A DNA stretch of 64,000 nt from Clytia hemisphaerica (Eukaryota; Cnidaria; Hydrozoa; Leptothecata; Clytiidae). The translations under genes were made by a program, and so were the position numbers. The notes under the pieces are model-generated. The model worked only from the letters and a program-made list of their open reading frames with translations, was not told the DNA's origin and did no database searches. The stretch covers positions 102,463 through 166,462 of the forward strand of contig CACVBU010000397.1 in the NCBI GenBank assembly GCA_902728285.1, written 5' to 3'. Position 1 is the stretch's first letter; the number at the start of each line of letters is the position of its first letter. Positions 34,850 through 46,367 of this stretch are shown here, one piece after another.

Positions 34850-35299
34850 GTAAGTACCCTCGTTAATTACCCTTCCTTGTAATTATCTTACATTTCCGCT
34901 CGTTGACTGAGTATTATAAAAGTGTACATTGACAGAAACATTCTTTCATCATTTCTGATATTGAAACATTGTTTGTTTGCATGAGGATGTTATATAAGAT
35001 GAAATTTAGTTTTATTGATTGGAAATTTCTCCGTTATGTTTTAGGTTTTGGTTTTGACATTTCTATCGTACGGTCGATTCTAATTATTGTAGTTTTTTTT
35101 TTGTCCTGGTTTCAAGGTTTCAATGGCGAAACTCCACTTTAAAAGCTGTTTTCTACGTTGAGTAGTTTTTCATGATGTGTGTAGTTTAAGGTTTTTTTAA
35201 AATGTTGTTTCACCGTACTGACGACTAACTATCCAAAAGTCCGCTCAACAACTCAATCACTTCTAAGCATTGATTGGTTCATTTGGTTCGATTACATCA

Positions 35300-35555
35300 A
35301 GTAGTAAGTTTGCGACCGCAGTTGAGGGCGACCCGAACGCTCCCTTTTTCTAGCTGTCTACCCGAAGGTAGGGGAGGGCGCCACTCATTTCCCTGGATTT
35401 CTCCACTTACCCTTGATCCGTCTCTTTAGTTGCTAAGCATCAAGCAGAGAGGCGTCAAGTACTACTTTGAGGACCTTTGGTATGACCCGGCTGGGGATCG
35501 AACCTACAACCTTGCGCACCGTAGCTGAATGCTCTACCTTCATGCTACGGTCGCT
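35300..35555 (-). mobile_element. tRNA-derived SINE, family B
   Basis: On the - strand the head GCGACCGTAGCATGAAGGTAG is followed by an anticodon-stem-like region and GTAGGTTCGATCCCC, a canonical B box. The body ends in CTACCTTCGGGTAGAC and AACTGCGGTCGC. It is distinct from family A outside the tRNA-like head. Confidence 0.7.
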
Positions 35556-36155
35556 AAAATTATTACATCGTAATTTTGACATTTTTTAAACCAGTCGGAC
35601 TTATCAGGATTGTCGAGCGGACTTATCAGGATTGTATTAGCCGTAAGTACAAGGTATTGTTCAAGATATTCTTTAGAACCTTGTATTGTTTAAGTTGTGC
35701 CAAATTACTGCGTTCTGATCTCGTTTTTAACACTTTTGGTTTGCAGTAAAACGAAAATTGAGTTGATTCAAACCATTCGATTAGTAGTACGAATCGAGGT
35801 ATTTGTTAGGAAATGACAGGGTAATAAAAATTTGTGCTCGCTTAATAACGTGAGAAATTTTTAGCTAAGTTGATCGAGTTGACTACCAAAGCTACTAAGC
35901 TCAATGTTGAAACATTTTTCAAAAAGAACGACTAATTCAAAAAAGAAATTAAAAACTTTTGAATGAATCGTTTTTAGCAGAGGCGTTGTAATGCACATTC
36001 TGAGCGGAAATAAGAGTGGTGGACGCTATGGCAACGGACTTTATTCTCTTTTTACGCCCCCTTGAAAAGAGTGGTTACTCTAGAAACGAACATCCTAAAT
36101 TGAATGGAGCATTATAGAAGGCTGATTTGTAAAGAATTTCATCAACAATATCAAT

Positions 36156-36359
36156 AGACTAGTAAACTAGTCGGTTATTACTTATAACCTTATAATAAAA
36201 CTGTCAATCAAATAATGTAAACACTAATTAAATATTCAGCGCACGTGAGAGAAAAGGAAAATTCAGAAAAGACACTCAAACTCACTCCTTAGATTCTTTT
36301 TATTTGGAGCTTAAATTTTTTGTATATGGGTCTGTTTTCAACGACTAGTTTACTAGTCT
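36156..36359. mobile_element. 204-bp MITE with 11-bp target duplication
   Basis: Termini AGACTAGTAAACTAGTCG and CGACTAGTTTACTAGTCT are exact complements and each is itself nearly palindromic. The direct repeat ACAATATCAAT flanks the element at 36145-36155 and 36360-36370. The interior is AT-rich and non-coding. Confidence 0.8.
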
Positions 36360-36727
36360 ACAATATCAATAAATATTAAGCATATGACGTAAATTATCTA
36401 GGGGTACTTGGTTATTGAGGTGGTGCATGTATCTGAGCCAAAATTCGAAAATTGATCAAAAGGGAGAAAAGAAAATTGATCCAAACATTGATCCAAATCT
36501 TTCGGAAATTGTGACCCTTGAACCTTTTTAGAGGACGAACTTTCGATTTTCTTGATTTTTCGCTTTAGAAAGAGAACTAGTTTATGTAACTCTCAAAGAT
36601 TGAATACACAATTAATACAAGAGTGCTGGATTTTTTTTGGTTAAAAGTCTTTAATTGTGTTATCTATCATTTAAATAGTTTTTCTTGTTTAGAAATGTAA
36701 ACAGAGTATCGAATACTTTCACTAAGG

Positions 36728-39700
36728 ATGGCAGATAATACAGAACTGAGAATTTTGACGTTAATCTTCTTCCCGACAGTCGTGCTGTGTGGACGTAAGT
36801 GTGTCATAGATTTATAAAGCCCGAAGTGCTAGATGTCGTGCTTTAAAAAAATATTGCTGCTATTGTTTTCGAAAATCTGTGAAGCTTCTGATTGGTCAAG
36901 CGCTGAAATTCTATTGTAATGTCACGTGACTTAGGTAAGATTTCCTACCTAACCTCGGCACACTTTTCAGCAAAAGTCCAGTACGCCTAAAAAAGCGTTT
37001 ACAATACATAATTTTTAACAAATTCCAATTTTCAGTTGTTTAGCATTCTAGCTCATTTTGTGAAAAATTAACTTTGACCAACCCGCTTTTATTTTACGAG
37101 ATAGTGAATAAAAATTGGCTAATTTGAGAGCCCTTGAGCCTTAGCATATTTAGCAACCTGGTAAAAAATGTTTGTTTCTTCCACCAGACCGCTAGACTGT
37201 ACGCATCCCCTCTTATCCGATATGTTTTGATATAGGGGCTATGTATCGTGTTAAATCCCCCCGTCCGAGAGTTACCAACGTCTTTGTGATTTTGAGTTTT
37301 AGGAGCTTGATTAGTAAGTTTTATGTAATAGAGCTTTAAATTTCATTAAACTATAATTAAAAATTTGAATGGCTAGAGGTTAAAAAATATTTGGATTTCT
37401 GAAGCTTTTTAAGAAAATTGAAACAGGTTACCCTAAAATTGGGGTAACTCTCGGACGGGAATTTTATACACGATGCGCATCCCCTATATCAAAATCAATT
37501 CTGGGGATGCGCGCAGCTTACCAGGCCATTTCCCTCGGAACAGAAGAAAAATTAGTTATACCCAAAAGATGATGTCTCCAAAAAAGCGTCGCTACCATGG
37601 TATATACACTTTTAGAAATTATAAATTATCTGAAATTTTAGAAAGGAAGATCATACGGTTATTCATATACGGTATTCCCCGTTGAAACAAAAGTTTTTAT
37701 TTTTCCATCCCATGGATATTTCTCTTTTTTCTTTTTCAGAATGTTTTATTCCAGACTTCAAATCTGAAGGCGATATTAATTTGATGCAAGCTCTTGAACC
37801 ATGCTGTAAGTGATTCACAGACCTCTATAGATATACTTCCTATATATGGTTGACGCCCTCTTCGATTTTCAAGGGGAATTGGATTTTCATTGAATAAGGG
37901 AGCATATCGAAGGGTAGAGCATCTTTTTGAGAGTTTCTTGTTGACGGTTGATCTCAATATAATCGAATTATGGAGCATATCGGAAGAACATCGAATTAGA
38001 GAGCCTCAACTGTATATAAAAACTTTATTGTCCGAGGATGAGCAGAAGTCTATACTATAGAGTAAACTACCTCGAATCCTGTTGTTATTCGCTTAAAGGG
38101 ACATTAAAGTAGTAAAATGTAAACATTGCGCGAACCACGTGTCATTAAAGAGAACAATTAAAATCACGTGTCAAAAACAAACTTGTAAAACAATTGAACA
38201 ATCAAAATTGGCCATATTTGGTTTGATTTTTTATTTTGACATGTGACATTTGTTTTGATTTTGTATCCTCTGCATACAGTTTGTTTACAAATTTCGCAAG
38301 TACTGTTATGTCCCTTTAAGCCACATTTCTGATCAATTGTTCTTATGGTCTCTTTTGCTAATTCGACCTCGAACGGGATATTTAAAGAATTTTCAAAGCA
38401 TATCCAATTCAGGGTTCGAGAAAGGAAAGAAATTCGTATAAGCATTGTATTGAATTTCAGGTAAATAATCTAATTTCACAATAAAAAAGAAACTCAAATA
38501 CTCTGAATAATGAGCTTTTCCAGAAAATGTCCGTTCATGGGGGTGGAGGATATAGTGTCCGGGGGAGTGAAAAATCTACCAAATTGTCTTGTCCGGGGGG
38601 TAAATTTGCTCTGTTTGAGGCTAATTTTGAATATCCAGTGGGTCAACTGATGCTTGTCCGGGGGTTATACCTGCTGTCTGGGGGGGTCAAAAGTCACAAT
38701 GTTCGGGGGTAAATTTCCAAGAAATATTATATCCTTATATCCTCCACTCCCCCCTCCCCTATATTCAATTTTTTTCTGGAAAAGCCCATTGAGATAATGA
38801 TATGTACTTTGCTTTTAATTATTTATCAATTATTTCATCCTCATGAAATCAAAGCAACAAATATATTTATTTTCCAACCCAACCAGGTTTTGGTAGTTCG
38901 AAATGCAACACAAGCGAGAATCAATTTCATTTTGGAAAGAACTTACGTTTATCGGAAATCAAACCGGACGTCATGCTTTCCTGCGTCACACCCGGTGTTT
39001 TCCATTGCACGCGATGTCCTGGTGGTCTGTTCTTCTCAGAGAAGTGCAATGCTTGTATGGAGTATTTGAAAGGTGAGAAATCTGAACACCTAGCAGCTAT
39101 TGACTAGAAAAAGCACCAGTTAACCTAGAAACAGTTTACTTACAGAATTTGGACCTATTTTTTGAAGGGACTCCATATGTGCTTGCTTGAAAATTTCGAA
39201 AATTGATTAAAAAATTGTCAGTATACTACAAGAAGCATGGGGTTATGTATTCAACAGTCGAAAACTTATTGACAGCTTTCAAATGGCCCACACCTCAGTA
39301 TGAGTTTGTGCTCAGTAATAAACTAATAGATCCTCGGCCGGGTCCTACCAAAGATTTCTTACTTAGTACAAAATTGTTGGTACTTGATGTATCTCAGCTT
39401 GATGCTCAACAATTAAGAGAAGGATCAAGGGTATGTGGAGCAATCTAGGGAGAAAGGGTGGCGTTCTCCCCTTTTTTCGGGTAGATAGCATCTCAAGAGG
39501 ATCGCCTCCGACTACGCTCGCATATTAACTTACTTAAAGACTTATTGATAATAAGCGCAAGAGGTTAATCCTACTCAAATTATCTTTCTTTTTTATTTAG
39601 ATGAGCAGAATATATGTCCAGATGTCAAACCACCCGCAACACCCACTGATACGCCCGACCCTAGCTGTAAGTAAATTCTCTTCATTATTCCATCTTGTAG

Positions 39701-42700
39701 TCCTCTTACGCCTATAAGCATACGCGAATTAAGAAGAAATTCAAGAATTGTGAGATTCCTTGATAGAGCCACTCTTATTGGATATGTTATGTGTTCAAAG
39801 TTCATGTCATGTCATGTAATAGAAGCTATAGATATTATATATTATTTAACAAATAAGTGAAACATAAAAAGCTATGCGATGTGTAACCAAATGAAAATAA
39901 TTTTCTTTTAACGATATTTCGACCTCTTACGTGTCTTCTTCAAGTATTTCTAGCTCATGTCGTGATCGGACATACATTTTATTATTTTACAAAGATATCC
40001 TAAATGTGCTTAAAAAAAAGAAATCATTAAATACTCAAATAAAGCAAATTATTTTATTCGATATCAAATTTGATTGTTATGGTGTCCCCCTCAATACTCT
40101 TTGGTAAATCATCATTGTCGAAGAATATAAGATCACCAGCTCCACCGGTTTCTTTTCTTTCATCTGTGGGCCGTGTGTAAAGTTTTATAATTCTCTCGTC
40201 ATTTTTCATTGTCAATGTTTTCATTTCTTGACCGTTTATAATCAGTTTAAAAGTGAATCTTTTAAAAGGCATTGGCCATTCCAATACCTTATCAAAAGGT
40301 CCTTGAACAAGATTAAAACATACTGACAAATAATTGATGTCCATGATGAATCCGTTCAGGGATATTTTTATTCTACCTCTGTAACCGTTGAAACAGAAGA
40401 AACGTGGTGCCCACCAACCCTTACGGCTCCCTTTCCTCCCTTTCTCTACTTGCTCTATTCGAAGCTTTTGGGAATAATTATCAATTTTCCAAGTAAAAGG
40501 ACACGAATTCTCAGAAATTATACCCTTTTTAATCATGTTCATTTCAACATTGTGTTTCGTTAAAGCAAGTTCAAGCTTCTTTTCTTTCTCGATATTTTCA
40601 ATCTTCAACTTTTCTAAAACAGTCTCAGTTTTTCTCAATCGTTCACCCAATATAATCAACTGCTTATCTTTCTCTACCAATTTCTCTTGGAATTCTTTTT
40701 TTCACTTGGCTTATTTCCAACCTCATTTCAAATTTCATTTGCAAGATGAAATGTGCGTTTGTCGACCTCGTCATGTGATCTTTTAACATTGAATTCGTGC
40801 CCTGAAAAAATAGTTTTAACTTCTGAAGAAAATGATGTGATGGGTGGTATGGGTATTTAAGGTTCAAAATTTCGTTTTAAATTCTGCACAATTTACCGGT
40901 AACACCGACAGCAAACATTGCTAAAATGGGCTTTTCCAGAAATAGTCCGTGCCCCCCCCCCATGTTGAGGATATCGGATATCCAGGTGGTTAACGATTTT
41001 TGTTCAAAAGTGGATATCCAGGGGGTTAAATATCTACAAGGGAGCGGATATCCAGGGGGTAAAGTGTCTTTTCAAGTAAAAAATACGATATCCAGGCTAA
41101 GCATCTTTATAAGAGAGGATATCCAGGGAGTTGAGCATATATTTAAGAATGGATATCCGGGAGGTCTTTACTAATAAAGTAGGATATCCAGGGGGTTCGA
41201 TACTTCGAAAAATCAATATCCTCAACAGTGGGGGTAAATTCTTTTTCTGGAAACGCCCAATTCCTATTTTTTTACCACATGGCACTGCGACGAAAATACC
41301 GTTGTTTTTCCCTCAAATAGTTCAAACCTCCCACTTGGAGGGTCTTTATAGATATTATGAAACATTGCTTACTTTGAATTGACATCCGATCACGTGATGT
41401 TGGCAAAACAATTCTATTGGACAATCTTTCTCCAAATGATCTGTCAACTGAAATGAAAGATTTTTCGATAAGCTTAAATTTTATTACAAATTTTTGATGA
41501 GGACTGAATTCGATCGACGTGGACTTGTTATATAGGGTTGTCAACTTTTTTCGCACACCCGGTACGAAACGAAGATACTGACTGACATAGTAGAGAAATT
41601 ACATACTTAACTAGCAGCTTTCTTAGAATTTAGACGCATGGAACATTTGTACTAGTAATAACATGGTTTAGAAGGTGATTTGGGATTAATAACCCCGAGG
41701 TTCATTGAAAACATTTCAAAATAGCCTGAACGTAGCGAGGGCTATTTTGAAATGTTTTCAATGAAACGAGGGGTTATTAATCCAAAATCACCTTCTAAAC
41801 CATGTTATTCCGCGTTAATTATATGGTCAAAAAAAGAATTGAAGAACAATCAATTGTTTTTTTTGGGAGTTTTTTTCGAAACTTATAAAAACATTCGAAA
41901 CTATAAAAAACATTTGATTGACACTCTTATCTAGATTTGCTTAAAAATTTTGTGCGATATTTTGTTAACCAATCAAAATGCTCTGAAGATATCGTACGAT
42001 ACTTTTCAACCAATAGAAATTCTTGTTTACATCAGGGCGATTACAAAAAAGCGGGGTTATTACGGATTTATCGCCCCGCTCATCCCTTACAAATCTAAGC
42101 TAAATGTAATCAACCATATAATTATGTTCGAGATTATCTCTTTAGAATAACTTACATGTGCACGTATGAAAGACTTTCCACAATTTTGTTCGCATGGTAT
42201 GATTTGATACAAACACTTATTGAGGTGACTCTATAATTTACAGAAGAGAACATGAATAAAAAGCCTAATAAAATGTTTCCCTTTTAAGTGTACTCCGTAC
42301 CTTAATCTCTACCACCCTGGGTTAACATCGGCCTTCTATTATAATCCAATGAATTCCAAATATTTCTGTAGATATCGGGTTTGATTACTGACAACTTCCA
42401 GTTTTTCACTTAAAACGAAAATCTGTCTGGAGGCTGAAAAATCTGGACGAGGACGGTTCATTTAAAATGGAATGTGTAGAAAAAGCAAAGAAAAAAGAAA
42501 ACAATTTCATCTTATGGTAAAATTTAGAGGTTAGACAATAAGGCTCCTTTAGAATGGTGGAATCTTACCTCAAAATGTCTTAGTTCCATTTTCAAAGTGC
42601 ATTGTGATCGATTACGACACCAAACAAAAAGATCCAAGATTTCTCTCTCTTTTCCTCGGTCTCTGAATACCTAACATTTCATAAATAAGTTTCACCGTTA

Positions 42701-44764
42701 AAATAGTTTTCCAATGCCCATTAATAACCTCCTAAACGCTTTGTTAATTACCTTGTTATTTTGAATCATTAAAAGTCTTAAATATATACCTTAATTTGTT
42801 GTCGATCGAGGGGGCAATCACCAGGACTGAAATTAAAAAGGAATAGCTACTTAAATACTCTCCCTGTAATAGTTTCTTCTCCATCCATTCCGCCCCCTCC
42901 CTCACTGGCTACATTATTTCATTACATTCACTCTTTCCCGGGGGGGGGGGTACTTAGGCAAAAATAGGTGCTGGGTATGTGCGGACGGTAAGGGTCGTGT
43001 TTTTCACCTTTCAAAGTCTCTCTAAGGGTTACAAAAATCAGGAAATTTCAAAGTAGTCTCTCTAAGGGTGGGAAAAATCACGCTTTTCAGAAGAAAATTT
43101 TGATTTTTAGAGAAAAAATTACAAAAAAGTCTCTCTAAGGGTCACTTTTTCACTAAAATTTGGTCTCTCTAAGGGTCGGAGGTCCCGTCCGCACATACCC
43201 CTCATTCATCAACCCTAGTACCCCCCCCCCCGGGCTCTTTCCCTTTGAGTTTAAAGCCTGAAGTGCTCAAATTAACGCATGCGTTCTGGATTTGAAATCA
43301 GTGGCTTCGGTTGCCACCAAAGGGATTTTCCTTTAGCCTCTTTTAGGTCTTAAAGGGCTCTGACCATAGTGAATTTTACATAATTGTCGTGTTTAAAATG
43401 TGTTTTCTGACTGATGTAACCAACAAAACTATGGCATGTTATACATTTTCTGTTTGACAAACTATTCCTGAATCTCAAAATTCAAAAATTGCATTGAAAA
43501 ATTTGATGAAGAAGAAAAGGCTTTAAAATTGGTTGGTACTGACTTTTGTTGGTGATGTTTTTCGATGCACTTTTGACAAAAACGGTGACCACAGTCATCT
43601 GCTTGAACAGGTGCTCTGAGGATGAGATGGCAAATGGTACACGTCAAATCTTCTTCTTTCACGTGCTTCTCCACAAATTCAACATCAAAAGCGACGTCTT
43701 TTGGATCGTTGCTGCAGCCATCCCGGTTTCTTTGTCAAACCATTTCAGCAGCTACCATACTTACCTATAACAATCCAAAATCTCCCTCAAAATTCAAACG
43801 CTTTTTCTGGGCACTGATTGGTTAGGTCAATTACGTCATAATTTTCAACCAGTCAGATCGATTTGATTGTTAAGGGAAGTTTTAGATTATCATGGGTAAG
43901 TAGGGTACTTGTCAGAAATCCCTATTTGTTCTCCTTACAACTTGCTAACGGCCGTTGTATTGATAATAAGTCATTTCCAGTTTCCACGATGCTTTTGCTA
44001 CTACAGACAACAACAACTGTGAAATTCGTCTCACTTCTCCTGTAAAATATGCGTTGCGATAGAACTTGCAGAGTCGCGTTATACCTAGTAAAGTTTGTTT
44101 ACCGTCATTAGAATCAAATTACTTTTAAATACAAGACTATCACTTTCTTTGGTTGTATGTACAGTTTTTTTTTAATTCCGAATATAGCTCACTGGATATT
44201 GAATATTACTGACGAATATGCAATCTCTAATTTATAAGGATCACGCTCGTCCAATAGGACTGGGAATGACAACAAAGTTGCGTGATTGTGTTAAAAAATA
44301 AGGCGCCGTATCAGGAAAATTTCGTTTTAGGCTTTCCGGCGCACAACAAGATTCTCGTTGTAGAATTTTCCACGAGAGGACTATTTTCCTCAGATGATCA
44401 ATTTTCAAGCGCCTTCAGAGTTTGCCGTGCTCGTCATCAGTTTAGAGAAGAGTATATGAAATATATTTTCATTTTTGACATAATAGGGGTTTAATAGGGG
44501 TTTAATACTAGGACAATTGTACAATAGCCCCCCCCCCCAGGAAATATTCCCCGGCCAATTGTGTAAACATAATCTACTTTTTTTAATTTTACAGTTGACA
44601 AGGATTTCTGCAAGAAACCTCCATTAAATGGACAACACATGGGCAACAAAGCGGACCCGAAGAACAGACACTATTACTACGCATGCGTCAATAGATACAC
44701 ATACCACATGCCATGTCCAAAAGGGTTGACATACAATGAACATGTAGATGCCTGTAGACGATAA
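36728..44764 (+). CDS. Secreted protein with two chitin-binding type-2 (CBM14) domains
   Basis: Exons 36728-36794, 37740-37805, 38887-39072, 39601-39666, 44595-44764. Every intron is phase 1 and GT-AG, giving 184 residues. Residues 1-22 are a signal peptide (hydrophobic LTLIFFPTVVLC). Exon 3 holds a CBM14/peritrophin-A domain with six ordered cysteines (KC, LSC, FHC, TRCPGGLFF, EKC, NAC). Exon 4 is a Pro/Thr linker (KPPATPTDTPDPS). Exon 5 holds a second, reduced domain (DFC, YYYAC, MPCPKGLTYNEHVDAC). CBM14 domains bind chitin outside the cell, in cuticle, gut lining or immune proteins. Uniform phase-1 introns suit domain shuffling. The last intron, 4.9 kb, contains a TRAF-like gene on the opposite strand. 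AATAAA at 45247 is a possible poly(A) signal. The second domain shows only four cysteines. Confidence 0.8.
37201..37512. mobile_element. MITE in chitin-binding gene intron 1
   Basis: Left ACGCATCCCCTCTTATCC and right TTCTGGGGATGCGC are complements. The arms extend inward through TTTTGATATAGGGG, CGATGCG/CATCGTG and CCGTCCGAGAGTTACC with small gaps, about 75 bp per arm. Confidence 0.75.
38091..38321. mobile_element. MITE with perfect 14-bp TIR
   Basis: GCTTAAAGGGACAT at the left and ATGTCCCTTTAAGC at the right are exact complements. No target duplication is obvious. The interior CACGTGTC(A)AAA words are loosely inverted. An open frame on the - strand across it (with CEICKQTVC) is chance. In intron 2 of the chitin-binding gene. 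Confidence 0.7.
38512..38787. mobile_element. MITE, GGGCTTTTCCAGAAA family (copy 3)
   Basis: Ends GAGCTTTTCCAGAAAATG and TTTTTCTGGAAAAGCCC. The interior has several GTCCGGGGG(A/G)T units and a C-rich tract. Closest to the copy at 44870, which has the same GTCCGGGGG units in reverse. Confidence 0.75.
40054..43734 (-). CDS. TRAF-like E3 ligase: RING, TRAF zinc fingers, coiled coil, MATH
   Basis: Exons in order: 43734(open)-43544, 42826-42790, 42670-42569, 42230-42156, 41447-41373, 40801-40054. All GT-AG and in phase. A RING of C3HC3D type (CTIC, DDCGHRFCQKC, then CPLD in exon 2) is followed by TRAF-type zinc-finger repeats (WCRNRSQC, CLYQIIPCEQNCGKSF, DHLEKDCPIELFC, HHVIGC). Then come a coiled coil and a C-terminal MATH domain (CPFTWKIDNYSQKL, FCFNGYRGRIKISLNG, GDLIFFDNDDLP). 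TRAFs ubiquitinate substrates and couple receptors to NF-kB/JNK signalling. Two oddities: the last exon is 748 bp although both ends require a multiple of three, because an A7 run (40696-40702) breaks the coiled coil; and no in-frame ATG exists before the stop at 43735-43737. Removing one A restores one frame of about 408 codons. AATAAA overlaps the stop codon. The gene lies inside an intron of the chitin-binding gene. Confidence 0.8.
40927..41259. mobile_element. MITE, GGGCTTTTCCAGAAA family (copy 4)
   Basis: Ends TGGGCTTTTCCAGAAATAG and TTTTTCTGGAAACGCCCA. It carries about seven GGATATCCAGG(G/T)GGTT units in its interior, more than copy 2, so the internal unit number varies. It sits in the last intron of the TRAF-like gene. 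Confidence 0.8.
41657..41809. mobile_element. Foldback hairpin MITE
   Basis: AATAACATGGTTTAGAAGGT is complemented by ACCTTCTAAACCATGTTATT. The arms of about 72 bp run inward through GGATTAATAACCCC and GAAAACATTTCAAAATAGCC around a ~10-bp loop (GAACGTAGCG). One of the tightest hairpins in the window. Confidence 0.8.
42931..43240. mobile_element. Poly-G/poly-C ended MITE with CTCTCTAAGGGT units
   Basis: The left end CTCTTTCCCGGGGGGGG...GGTACTTAGG and the right end CTAGTACCCC...CCCGGGCTCTTTCCC are loosely inverted, and GTATGTGCGGACGG pairs with CCGTCCGCACATAC. Inside, GTCTCTCTAAGGGT recurs four times. The CTAAGGGTCGGAAAAATC words at 24.0-24.1 kb are related. It lies in an intron of the TRAF-like gene. 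Confidence 0.7.
44205..44460. repeat. Dispersed repeat, partner at 62075-62275
   Basis: TGACGAATATGCAATCTC, GCCGTATCAG, GGCGCACAACAAGATTCT, GAGGACTATTTTCCTCAGAT and GCCTTCAGAG occur in the same order and orientation in both places. It lies in the last intron of the chitin-binding gene, 135 bp upstream of its final exon. Confidence 0.75.
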
Positions 44765-44869
44765 GCTATCTCCATGGAAATGGGGCTTCAACGTTTAATT
44801 TATATTTTAATCGACGGGAAAATTTGAACTGGTACATAACAGATTGCATTCCCAATTACTGTTATAAAT

Positions 44870-45125
44870 GAGCTTTTTCAGAAATAATTTGAATATGGGG
44901 ACGTGGAGGATGTAACATTTTTTTGGAAATTTACCCCCGGACAGAAGGTCTAACCCCCCGGACAAGCATCAATTGACCCCTTAGACATTCAAAAATTACC
45001 GTCTAGCAGAGGAAAATTACCAGAGCAAGTTTAGCCCCCGGACAAGGCAAATTTTGTAGATATTTCACTCCCGGACACTCTATCCTCCACCTCCCCATGT
45101 ACGAACATTTTCTTAAAAAGAGCTC
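44870..45125. mobile_element. MITE, GGGCTTTTCCAGAAA family (copy 5)
   Basis: Ends GAGCTTTTTCAGAAATAA and TTTTCTTAAAAAGAGCTC, a diverged version of the TIR, with CCCCCGGACA units internally (reverse of the GTCCGGGGG units in copy 3). It lies 105 bp after the chitin-binding gene's stop codon, probably in its 3' UTR. Confidence 0.65.
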
Positions 45126-45971
45126 AATACCAACTTTCACAAAATCCAACACTCTTTTACTTTGATTATTTTCTAATTTTCGCTTTGCTTTGCTTTTCTC
45201 GGTTCTTCATATGATGTTCACTGGTGTGTCTGTGTGCCAGAAGCGAAATAAAAAATTGAACTTTTGAATTAAAATTTGGTCTATGTATGCAATATGTTTA
45301 CATGTGATTAGTACGATATTTGATAGTTATTCTTATTTGAAGGTAACGAAACTTTTAGTTCTTTTTTAAGTTTTTAAACTTGTAATGACGCATTTATTTT
45401 GTAATTTTTTATACGGAAAAATGAAAGTTAAAAATGATATTCAAAAGACAATTCCTTGTTTGCTTACAGTACACCAGGCAGGATCTTGAGTCGAAACAAT
45501 ACACCTTTTCGACCGTAGTCGCGGGGTCAAGCGCGTGCCACTTTATTATTTAATTTACCACCCTAAACTCGATCCAATCTTTTTTTTACTTTTCTCTATT
45601 TTCTTTTGGTGCGAAAAAAAAAAGACTGGGATGGGTGGCAATTGGAGGCTACGGTCGAAAGGGTGTATTGAGGACATCTAAATGAACTTACCTAAAATAT
45701 CTATCCAGGAGGTGTTAAAAGCTTCTTATTTGATGGCATTAAGCCACATCTTGAAAACATATTAAGCCCACATGGGTTTTTCAAATTTATCAAAATTAGT
45801 TACCACCATATAAATTAGGTATCAGTAAATTTGCAAATGAGAATAACTTCTTTTGTGCTCCGTGTTGAAAGGACGGAAATAGTGAGTTGGATAGTGTCGT
45901 GGTCGTGTAAGGAAAAATTTTGAAAGAAACTTCCAAATTGAAGAAAATAATCGATAAAATAATACCTTATC
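45126..45971. other. Spacer, nothing recognised
   Basis: AT-rich DNA with an AATAAA at 45247. ACGGTCGAAAAGGTGTATTG-like segments at 45500-45520 and 45650-45672 are inverted relative to each other and may mark a small element. No gene seen. Confidence 0.4.
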
Positions 45972-46367
45972 AGGGAAAAAAATGTCGGAGTTTTTCTCGT
46001 CGGGGAAAAATTTCGTCACCTAGAGGCATTCTTGTCACTTTTCCCCGACCAAAATTTCAAATTCGTCTCTTTTCCCCGACGAAAATTTTAAATTCGTTAC
46101 TTTCACCCGAGTAAATTGTCCAAAAGAAATGCTTTCCTTCACTAGCTCGAAAATAGATCTTGTAATTCGACGTTTAAAGTACTAATTTTGGTAAATAAAG
46201 GTGTAAAAAAATTAGATTTGAATTTTGGATTCGGTATAAAATTTCGGGTAAATGTTTTGGTCGGGGATAAAAAAATCGGGTACAAGTTTTGGTCGGGTGA
46301 TAAAATGTCGGGGAAATATCTCGTCACCCCCTCAAAATTTTCGTCACTTTCCCCCGACATTTTTTTC
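45972..46367. mobile_element. TIR element with CCCCGACGAAAATTT units
   Basis: AAAAAAATGTCGGAG...CGGGGAAAAATTTCGTCACC at the left pairs with TTTTCGTCACTTTCCCCCGA and CATTTTTTTCG at the right. GTCGGGGA(A/T)AA and TTTTCCCCGAC words repeat throughout. Non-coding. Confidence 0.6.

Noticed and set aside
38164..38445. - strand open frame with CGLKGHNSTCEICKQTVC
   Set aside because: The cysteine-rich look is attractive, but the frame runs through the terminal repeat of a MITE and has no splice partners.
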